Made by a program: the position numbers and the translations under genes. From positions 1-5,729 of the forward strand of contig JAFAIY010000217.1 in NCBI GenBank assembly GCA_019236485.1: 5,729 nucleotides of DNA, written 5' to 3'. Shown here in pieces: positions 1 through 4,888 of the stretch. How positions within the stretch are numbered: the stretch's first letter is position 1; the number at the start of each line of letters is the position of its first letter. Below the pieces are notes generated by a model. The model searched no databases, had not been told where the DNA came from, and saw nothing but the letters and a program-made list of their open reading frames with translations. The stretch is from Comamonas sp. Lineage in GTDB: Bacteria > Pseudomonadota > Gammaproteobacteria > Burkholderiales > Burkholderiaceae_C.

Positions 1-981
1 CGCCAGCTGGGCGTCATCCATGGCCTTGAGGTGCTGGGCGTTGACCCAGCGCAGCTTGGCCTCGTCGAACTGGCCCGCGCTGCGGCCCAGGTGATCGAGG
101 TTGAACCATTCGAGGAACTGGGCACGGCTGAAGATCTCATCGTCGCCGTGGCTCCAACCCAGGCGGGCCAGATAGTTGACCATGGCATCGGGCAGATAGC
201 CTTCGTCGCGGTACTGGGTCACGGCCTTGGCGCCGTTGCGCTTGCTCATCTTCTCGCCCTGCTCGTTGAGCACCGTGGGCAGATGGGCGAACACGGGCAC
301 GCCGGCGCCCAAAGCTTCGAAGATATGGATCTGGCGCGGCGTGTTGTTCACATGGTCATCACCGCGGATCACGTGGGTGATGTTCATGTCCATGTCATCG
401 ACGCAGACGCAGAAGTTATAGGTGGGCGTGCCGTCGGGGCGTGCGATCACCAGATCGTCGAGTTCGGAGTTCTGGAACTCGATGCGGCCCTTGCACTTGT
501 CGTCCCAGCCCACCACGCCGGTTTGCGGAGTCTTGAAGCGCAGCACGGGCTTGACGCCCTCGGGCACGGGCGGCAGCACCTTGCCGGGCTCGGGGCGCCA
601 GGTGCCGTCGTAGCGCGGCTTTTCCTTGTTGGCCATCTGCTTTTCGCGCAGCGCGTCCAGCTCTTCCATGCTCATATAGCAGGGATAGACATAGCCTTTG
701 GCCTGCAGCGTGGCCAGCACTTGCTTGTAGCGGTCCATGCGCTGCATCTGGTAGAACGGGCCTTCGTCATGGTCCAGCTGCAGCCATTCCATGCCTTCGA
801 GGATCACGTCCACCGAAGCCTGGGTCGAGCGCTCGAGATCGGTGTCTTCGATGCGCAGCACGAATTCGCCGCCATTGGCGCGCGCAAAAGCCCAGGGATA
901 GAGGGCCGAGCGGATATTGCCCAGGTGGATGAAGCCCGTGGGAGACGGGGCAAAACGGGTGCGAATTTTGTTAGTTGTCAT
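1..981 (-). CDS. gltX: Glutamyl-tRNA synthetase, 3' end cut by the window
   Basis: Class I aminoacyl-tRNA synthetase that activates glutamate with ATP and charges tRNA-Glu in the cytoplasm. The ATG at 981-979 opens a frame that runs without a stop to base 1, giving 327 residues. The family is usually about 460-480 residues, so most of the C-terminal anticodon-binding region is missing. The N-terminus reads [16 protein letters not shown], followed by the HIGH-type signature HLGN at residues 19-22. [10 protein letters not shown] (44-53), YNFCVCVDD (188-196) and [15 protein letters not shown] (203-217) are family blocks. The ATP-binding KMSKR loop is at 244-248. The zinc ligands of the E. coli enzyme (CxC, then 24 residues, then CxH) align here with C101, M103, W128 and P130, so the zinc site is absent. 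The start is supported by AAGGA at 990-994, eight bases upstream. The gene lies 150 bases after metZ, separated by a palindromic repeat. The identification is very secure. Confidence 0.97.
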   Translation of the reverse strand, partial: MTTNKIRTRFAPSPTGFIHLGNIRSALYPWAFARANGGEFVLRIEDTDLERSTQASVDVILEGMEWLQLDHDEGPFYQMQRMDRYKQVLATLQAKGYVYPCYMSMEELDALREKQMANKEKPRYDGTWRPEPGKVLPPVPEGVKPVLRFKTPQTGVVGWDDKCKGRIEFQNSELDDLVIARPDGTPTYNFCVCVDDMDMNITHVIRGDDHVNNTPRQIHIFEALGAGVPVFAHLPTVLNEQGEKMSKRNGAKAVTQYRDEGYLPDAMVNYLARLGWSHGDDEIFSRAQFLEWFNLDHLGRSAGQFDEAKLRWVNAQHLKAMDDAQLA

Positions 982-989
982 GTCAGAAA

Positions 990-994
990 TCCTT
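990..994 (-). promoter_or_regulatory. Shine-Dalgarno site of gltX
   Basis: On the minus strand AAGGA lies eight bases before the gltX ATG. It is the clearest ribosome-binding site in the window and fixes the gltX start. No convincing -35/-10 pair is visible in the 150 bases upstream, so gltX may be read from metZ or from a promoter I cannot recognise. Confidence 0.75.
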
Positions 995-1010
995 GTGCGG
1001 CAACTCAGAT

Positions 1011-1048
1011 GCCGAGGGTTGGTTGCATGAATGGAGCACACCCTCAGC
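1011..1048 (-). other. Stem-loop in the gltX leader
   Basis: Bases 1011-1019 and 1040-1048 form a nine-base-pair stem with a 20-base loop. In minus-strand RNA the arms are GCUGAGGGU and ACCCUCGGC, fully paired with one G-U; as plus-strand RNA the same position would be a C-A mismatch. No U-run follows, so it is not a classical terminator. The ten-base string agatgccgag, partly in the stem, occurs at 1007-1016 and again at 1052-1061. Its role is unknown; it ends about 17 bases before the gltX Shine-Dalgarno site. Confidence 0.4.
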
Positions 1049-1051
1049 CAG

Positions 1052-1128
1052 AGATGCCGAGCAAGAGCCGCCTCGCAGCGAAGGCATCGTCCCCCTTGAG
1101 GGGGAAGGCGCGCAGCGACTCAGGGGGT
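1052..1128. repeat. Palindromic intergenic repeat (REP-like) after metZ
   Basis: Several nested inverted repeats start four bases after the metZ stop codon (1132-1134). Bases 1091-1104 form cccccttgaggggg, a five-pair C/G stem with a TTGA loop. Alternatively 1091-1100 can pair with ctcaggggg at 1119-1127, with one bulge, around an imperfect inner stem (aggcgc/gcgact). gatgcc (1053-1058) pairs with ggcatc (1083-1088) and encloses gcctcgcagcgaaggc (1070-1085), itself a small hairpin. From memory, near-identical elements (a CCCCCTTGAGGGGG core next to CACCCCCTGAGTCGC) occur in many copies close to stop codons in Comamonadaceae genomes. The strong hairpins probably end or protect the metZ transcript, but no T-run follows. 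That it is dispersed in this genome cannot be shown from one copy. Confidence 0.75.
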
Positions 1129-1131
1129 GCT

Positions 1132-2346
1132 TCACAGAAGCGTATCCAGTCCGCGAGAAAGATCGGCCTTGAGATCGTCAAGATGCTCCAGACCCACGGA
1201 AATGCGAATCAGGCCCTGACCCACGCCCGCAGCCTGGCGCTGGGCTTCGCTCAGGCGGCCGTGCGAGGTGCTGGCCGGATGGGTGATGGTGGTCTTCACA
1301 TCACCCAGGTTGGCGGTGATGGAGCACAGGCGCGTGCTGTCCACCACATGGAAGGCATGGGCGCGCAGCTGCTCGGCGCCCTCGCCCATCACGTCGAAGG
1401 CCAGCACGGCACCACCCATGCCGTTTTGCTGGCGCATGGCCAGCTCATGCTGGGGATGGCTCTTGAGGCCAGGGTAGTAGACACGAGCGACCTTGGGATG
1501 GGCTTCCAGCCAGGTGGCCAGCTCCAGCGCCGCCGCGCTTTGCGCCTTGACGCGCAGGGCCAGGGTTTCCAGGCCCTTCATCACCGTCCAGGCGTTGTAC
1601 GGAGCGATGTTCAGGCCGCCGCTGCGCAGGAAGGTGCCCATGACCTTGTCCACCAGCGCGATAGAGCCGCAGACGGCGCCGGCCATCACGCGGCCCTGCC
1701 CGTCCAGGAACTTGGTGCCCGAGTGCACCACGATATCGGCACCCAGCTTGGCCGGCTGCTGCAGAACGGGCGTGGCAAAGCTGTTGTCCACGGCCAGCAA
1801 CGCGCCGTTGGCATGCGCCACCTCGGCCAGAGCCGCGATGTCGCAGAGATCGGTCAGCGGATTGGTCGGCGTCTCGGCAAACAGCATGCGCGTATTGGGC
1901 TTGACGGCAGCCTTCCAGGCCTCGATATCGGTCTGCGGCACGAAGCTGGTTTCGACACCGAAACGGGCCATCTCGGTGCCCAGCAGCTTGATGGTGGAGC
2001 CGAACATGGACTGCGAGCAGATCACATGGTCGCCAGTCTTGAGCGCGGTCAGCGCCACCAGCAGGATGGCCGACATGCCCGTGGAGGTGGCCACCGCGCA
2101 TTCCGTGCCTTCCATGGCCGCCAGACGGCGCTCGAAGCTGGTCACCGTGGGATTGGTGGTGCGGCTATAGGTGTAGCCGGGCTCCTCATTGGCAAAGCGG
2201 CGGGCGGCCGTGGCGCAGTCGGGCTGCACAAAGCTGCTGGTCATGTACAGCGCTTCGCAATGCTCGCCCCACTGGCTGCGCTCGACCGCTTCGCGCACGG
2301 CCAAAGTTTCAGGATGCAAACCCTCGGGTAATGTCTTATTGGTCAC
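1132..2346 (-). CDS. metZ: O-succinylhomoserine sulfhydrylase
   Basis: PLP enzyme of the Cys/Met metabolism family. It joins O-succinylhomoserine and sulfide to give homocysteine, the direct-sulfhydrylation route to methionine, in the cytoplasm. From the GTG at 2346-2344 the protein has 404 residues, close to the usual length of about 400. Visible blocks are YSRTTNPTV (60-68), the phosphate-binding region TSTGMSA (87-93), DNSFATPVLQQP (187-198) with the PLP-contacting Asp187, HSGTKFLDGQGR (208-219) with the PLP Schiff-base lysine K212, and ITHPASTSHGRL (354-365). These fit MetZ better than MetB or MetY, though the paralogues are close. The frame stays open up to an ATG at 2523, which would add 59 residues. 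I reject that start because family homology begins around TNKTLPEGLHPETLAVRE and no good Shine-Dalgarno site precedes any candidate start. A second in-frame GTG lies at 2379. The gene follows purF, as I recall it does in Pseudomonas, but a terminator-like hairpin separates the two. The stop is TGA, followed at once by the palindromic repeat. Confidence 0.95.
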   Translation of the reverse strand: MTNKTLPEGLHPETLAVREAVERSQWGEHCEALYMTSSFVQPDCATAARRFANEEPGYTYSRTTNPTVTSFERRLAAMEGTECAVATSTGMSAILLVALTALKTGDHVICSQSMFGSTIKLLGTEMARFGVETSFVPQTDIEAWKAAVKPNTRMLFAETPTNPLTDLCDIAALAEVAHANGALLAVDNSFATPVLQQPAKLGADIVVHSGTKFLDGQGRVMAGAVCGSIALVDKVMGTFLRSGGLNIAPYNAWTVMKGLETLALRVKAQSAAALELATWLEAHPKVARVYYPGLKSHPQHELAMRQQNGMGGAVLAFDVMGEGAEQLRAHAFHVVDSTRLCSITANLGDVKTTITHPASTSHGRLSEAQRQAAGVGQGLIRISVGLEHLDDLKADLSRGLDTLL

Positions 2347-2381
2347 AATCGTCAAATCCAGATGGTTGGTACTGGTCACAA
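2340..2381 (-). repeat. Nine-base direct repeat at the metZ start
   Basis: TTGTGACCA occurs twice on the minus strand, at 2381-2373 and 2348-2340, exactly 33 bases apart. Each copy contains an in-frame GTG ACC, so the two possible GTG starts of metZ (2379 and 2346) are copies of one another. The distance is about three helical turns and also eleven codons, so it could be an operator pair, a duplicated start region or chance. Confidence 0.35.
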
Positions 2382-2429
2382 GCAGCGCCACCGCCCCACC
2401 GGGCCCGAGCACCTTGGCTTCACCAGCTT

Positions 2430-2449
2430 GATCGGCGGCTCCGCCGACC
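2430..2449 (-). other. GC-rich palindrome in the metZ leader
   Basis: The core TCGGCGGAGCCGCCGA (2447-2432) is a perfect palindrome. In minus-strand RNA it extends by a U-G and a G-C pair to a stem with a GAGC tetraloop. No T-run follows directly. It lies about 84 bases before the metZ GTG and could be an RNA hairpin in the leader or a dyad protein site. Confidence 0.4.
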
Positions 2450-2527
2450 TTTGAAAAACCTTGCTCGCACACCGCCAGAGCCGGAGGCAACCAGCCATCC
2501 AACCCTTGACCAGCATGCGCCATATGC

Positions 2528-2575
2528 TCACATCAAAGGAGCACATTGCCTGCACGGCACTGCCATTGTCCTCCT
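2528..2575 (-). other. Possible 12-codon leader ORF before metZ
   Basis: On the minus strand a perfect AGGAGG (2575-2570) is followed after three bases by ATG (2566-2564) and an ORF encoding MAVPCRQCAPLM, stop TGA at 2530-2528. It lies just downstream of the purF terminator hairpin and upstream of a GC-rich palindrome in front of metZ. Two of its twelve codons are Cys and two are Met, which is suggestive ahead of a sulfur-assimilation gene, but an ORF this short is easily due to chance. The three-base gap is also shorter than ideal for initiation. Confidence 0.2.
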
Positions 2576-2580
2576 GAATG

Positions 2581-2605
2581 AAAAGGGTTGCCGCAGCAAC
2601 CCTTT
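2581..2605 (-). terminator. Rho-independent terminator-like hairpin after purF
   Basis: The arms at 2605-2596 and 2591-2582 form a perfect ten-base-pair stem, AAAGGGTTGC/GCAACCCTTT, with a four-base TGCG loop. On the minus strand the 3' arm ends in TTTT and continues CATTC, so the U-tract is short. It starts 32 bases after the purF stop. The symmetric A/T flanks mean it could work on either strand, but only the minus strand carries genes here. It probably ends the dedD-cvpA-purF transcript, at least partly. Confidence 0.7.
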
Positions 2606-2637
2606 CACATCCGGTCATTCAAGGACAGCTTGAACGC

Positions 2638-4146
2638 TCAGTTTTCCTGGGCATTGGGCAGGGACAGGCGCGAAGTGTCTTCGCTCTCCTCTTCGCTGCC
2701 GCGGTTGCGGCCTTCGTTGAGCGCCGTCACCTCCTCATCGGAGATATCGCCGGTGATGTAGACGCCGTCAAAGCAGGAGGCTTCGAAGCCTTCGACCTTG
2801 CTGTTGATCTTGCCCACGGCCTGCTTCATGGCCTCCACGTCCTGGTAGATCAGCGCGTCGCAGCCGATGACCTGGCGGATTTCCTCGACCGTGCGGCCAT
2901 GGGCCACCAGCTCGGAGCGCGTGGGCATGTCGATGCCGTAGACATTGGGGTGACGCACGGGTGGCGCCGCCGAGGCCAGATAGACCTTGTTGGCTCCCGC
3001 ATCGCGCGCCATCTGCACGATTTCCTTGGAGGTCGTTCCGCGCACGATGGAATCGTCCACCAGCAGCACGTTGCGCCCCTTGAACTCGCTGCCTATGGCG
3101 TTGAGCTTCTGGCGCACCGACTTCTTGCGCGCGCCCTGGCCCGGCATGATGAAGGTGCGGCCCACGTAGCGGTTCTTCACAAAGCCTTCGCGGTAGGGGA
3201 TGCCCAGCAGCTGCGCCAGTTGCATGGCGCTGGGGCGGCTGGATTCGGGAATCGGAATCACCGCATCGATCTCGTTGGGCGGCACCATGGAGACCACGCG
3301 CTTGGCCAGGGTCTCGCCCATGTTCAGACGCGCCTGATAGACGGAGATGCCGTCCATGGTGGAATCGGGACGTGCCAGATACACATACTCGAACACGCAG
3401 GGGTTCAGATGCGTCTCGTCGGCGCACTGCTGGCTCTCGATGCGGCCGTCGTTATGTATAAACACGGCTTCGCCGGGAGCGATGTCGCGCTCGAAGACAT
3501 GGGTCGTGCCTTCCAGCGCCACGGATTCGCTGGCCAGCATGAAAGTGCCGTCCGCGCCGCGGCCCATGCACAGCGGACGAATGCCGAACGGATCGCGGAA
3601 GGCCAGCAGGCCGTAGCCGGCGATCAGCGCGATCACCGCATACGAGCCCTTGATGCGCTTGTGCACCGCGCGCACGGCCTTGAAGATGTCCTCGCTCTGC
3701 AGCGGCGCGCCGCTGGAGGCACGGCCGATCTCATGCGCCAGCACGTTGAGCAGCACTTCGGAATCGCTCTCGGTGTTGGTGTGGCGATGATCGGTATCGG
3801 CGAGCTCGTGGCGCAGCTGCTTGGCATTGGTGAGATTGCCGTTGTGCACCATGACGATGCCGAAGGGCGCATTCACATAGAAGGGCTGGGCTTCTTCCTC
3901 GCTCGATGCATTGCCCGCCGTGGGGTAACGCACCTGGCCCAGGCCCACATTGCCGGGCAGCGCACGCATATTGCGCGTGCGGAACACGTCCTTCACCATG
4001 CCCTTGGCCTTGTGCATGAAGAACTTGCGTTCCTGCTGGGTCACGATGCCGGCGGCATCCTGCCCACGATGCTGCAGCAGCAGCAAAGCGTCATAAATCA
4101 GCTGATTCACGGGTGTGGTGCTGACCACACCAACGATTCCACACAT
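2638..4146 (-). CDS. purF: Amidophosphoribosyltransferase
   Basis: Catalyses the committed step of de novo purine synthesis: PRPP plus glutamine gives 5-phosphoribosylamine, glutamate and pyrophosphate. The product has 502 residues, normal for the E. coli type. The ATG at 4146-4144 is chosen because it places the catalytic cysteine at position 2 (MCGIVGVV), exposed once Met is removed. This makes it an Ntn-type enzyme without the propeptide of the Bacillus type. The glutaminase domain covers about residues 2-235, with RY at 73-74 and HNGN at 101-104. The phosphoribosyltransferase domain follows, with the flexible loop NRYVGRTFI (325-333) and the PRPP-binding motif LLVDDSIVRGTTS (361-373). The C-terminal tail of about 25 residues is acidic and Ser-rich. 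GGAA at 4157-4154, seven bases before the ATG, is a modest ribosome-binding site. The frame is open back to 4245 but those codons show no homology. It follows cvpA, as in most proteobacteria, after an unusually structured 193-base gap. Confidence 0.97.
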   Translation of the reverse strand: MCGIVGVVSTTPVNQLIYDALLLLQHRGQDAAGIVTQQERKFFMHKAKGMVKDVFRTRNMRALPGNVGLGQVRYPTAGNASSEEEAQPFYVNAPFGIVMVHNGNLTNAKQLRHELADTDHRHTNTESDSEVLLNVLAHEIGRASSGAPLQSEDIFKAVRAVHKRIKGSYAVIALIAGYGLLAFRDPFGIRPLCMGRGADGTFMLASESVALEGTTHVFERDIAPGEAVFIHNDGRIESQQCADETHLNPCVFEYVYLARPDSTMDGISVYQARLNMGETLAKRVVSMVPPNEIDAVIPIPESSRPSAMQLAQLLGIPYREGFVKNRYVGRTFIMPGQGARKKSVRQKLNAIGSEFKGRNVLLVDDSIVRGTTSKEIVQMARDAGANKVYLASAAPPVRHPNVYGIDMPTRSELVAHGRTVEEIRQVIGCDALIYQDVEAMKQAVGKINSKVEGFEASCFDGVYITGDISDEEVTALNEGRNRGSEEESEDTSRLSLPNAQEN

Positions 4147-4339
4147 AGTTGCGTTCCATCTGTTCGCGAAGGTTGCCCCTCGCCACACTCGCCTGCTTTG
4201 CCACCCACTGGCTAGCCTGCGCTTTGACATCAGGTGCCAGCGCATGACGCCAGCACCAAACTCCTGTCACGGCCTGCCGCACTCGCTGCAAACCCCGCCG
4301 CCAGACACCTCGGTGTACATGACGGCAAACCCCGGCACT
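4147..4339 (-). other. cvpA-purF intergenic region
   Basis: This 193-base gap has no gene I can support. It contains a hairpin that begins over the cvpA stop codon and a ten-pair stem at 4233-4257. Short open frames cross it, including an upstream extension of purF to 4245, but none shows recognisable homology. I see no clear promoter or purine-repressor palindrome. Confidence 0.5.
4233..4257 (-). other. Stem-loop in the purF leader
   Basis: In minus-strand RNA, GGUGCUGGCG (4257-4248) and CGCUGGCACC (4242-4233) form a continuous ten-base-pair stem with a five-base loop. Two of the pairs are G-U. Read as plus-strand RNA the same two positions would be mismatches, which fits a structure acting in the purF transcript. 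No U-run follows, so it is not a terminator. It ends about 87 bases before the purF start. Confidence 0.4.
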
Positions 4340-4354
4340 TCAAGAAGAAGTGCC
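4334..4354 (-). terminator. Hairpin overlapping the cvpA stop codon
   Basis: GGCACTTC (4354... on the minus strand to 4347) pairs perfectly with GAAGTGCC (4341-4334) around a TTCTT loop, and two more G-C pairs can form past a one-base bulge. The stop codon TGA (4342-4340) lies at the loop-stem junction. Downstream the sequence reads GGGGTTTG, only a three-base T-run. It could be a weak terminator or attenuator between cvpA and purF, or an mRNA-stabilising hairpin. Confidence 0.4.
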
Positions 4355-4837
4355 CGGCAAATACTGTTCCCACTGCGGAGGCAAGGCCGGCAGCACCCAT
4401 GCCAGGCCCTGCGACAGCCACGGCGCCAGCGCCGAATCCTGCCACCACGGCGCCGCATGCAGCGGCGTGTAGCGAATCACCAGCGCCGACACCAGCAGCA
4501 GCAAGGTGCCACGCAGGACGCCGAACAAGGCGCCCAGAGTGCGATCCACGGGCCTCAGGCCCACCGCCTCGATCAACTGCTTGGACAGCCAGGAAACCAG
4601 CCCCCAGGCAAACACCGCCCCCACCAGCAGCAGCACAAAGCCCGCCGCATAACGCAGCTGCATATCCCAGCCGTCCAGCGGCAGCCACTGCGCCATATCC
4701 TGGGCCCAGGTACGGGCCACGACAAAAGCTACCACCCAGCCCGCCAGGGACAGGATCTCATACACCAGCCCCCGCCAGGCACCCAGCAACATGGAGCCCA
4801 GCAGCACGGCCACAAAAATCCAGTCCAGCGTGGTCAT
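4340..4837 (-). CDS. cvpA: CvpA family inner-membrane protein
   Basis: Small integral membrane protein of the CvpA family, named for its need in colicin V production in E. coli and more recently linked to envelope-stress tolerance; its molecular function is not settled. The 165 residues match the family length. Four hydrophobic segments are visible, at about residues 4-20, 26-42, 62-85 and 103-122. The family-typical WRGLVYEILSLAGW lies at 21-34 and RPVDRTLGALFGVLRG at 95-110. The tail after residue 125 is Trp/Pro-rich and polar. I choose ATG 4837-4835; a TTG directly before it (4840) is also possible. The weak ribosome-binding site AGAG lies six bases upstream. The gene starts 51 bases after the SPOR-protein stop and very likely shares its operon with that gene and purF, as in E. 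coli. Confidence 0.93.
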   Translation of the reverse strand: MTTLDWIFVAVLLGSMLLGAWRGLVYEILSLAGWVVAFVVARTWAQDMAQWLPLDGWDMQLRYAAGFVLLLVGAVFAWGLVSWLSKQLIEAVGLRPVDRTLGALFGVLRGTLLLLVSALVIRYTPLHAAPWWQDSALAPWLSQGLAWVLPALPPQWEQYLPGTSS

Positions 4838-4888
4838 CAACAGCTCTATCGGCGCAATGCTTGGCGAACGCTTTCAGTCGACCGCGCC

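Larger units (their letters stand above)
2347..2637 (-). other. purF-metZ intergenic region (metZ leader)
   Basis: The 291 bases between the purF stop and the chosen metZ start hold, in transcription order, a terminator-like hairpin (2605-2581), a perfect AGGAGG with a 12-codon ORF (2575-2528), a GC-rich palindrome (2449-2430) and the start-proximal direct repeat. I found no convincing sigma-70 promoter and no match to the SAM-II or SAH riboswitch patterns I know. Part of the region is open in the metZ frame up to 2523, but the encoded residues do not resemble a MetZ N-terminus. Confidence 0.5.

Noticed and set aside
31..2331. A 766-codon open frame on the plus strand
   Set aside because: It runs antisense across gltX, the palindromic repeat and metZ, which both carry clear family motifs on the minus strand. 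The translation is low-complexity (rich in His, Ala, Gly, Gln) with no recognisable domain, typical of an antisense frame kept open by high-GC codon bias.
2376..2618. An 80-codon minus-strand frame in the purF-metZ gap
   Set aside because: It starts upstream of and reads through the terminator hairpin, overlaps the metZ leader, has no ribosome-binding site that I can see and no recognisable homology.
2347..2637. A SAM or SAH riboswitch before metZ
   Set aside because: I looked because metZ is riboswitch-controlled in some alphaproteobacteria, but found no arrangement matching the SAM-II or SAH consensus that I know. A covariance-model search would settle it.
2578..4215. A 545-codon open frame on the plus strand
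   Set aside because: It is antisense to purF and begins inside the terminator hairpin. The His/Ala/Gly-rich translation has no motif, and the minus strand encodes an unmistakable PurF.
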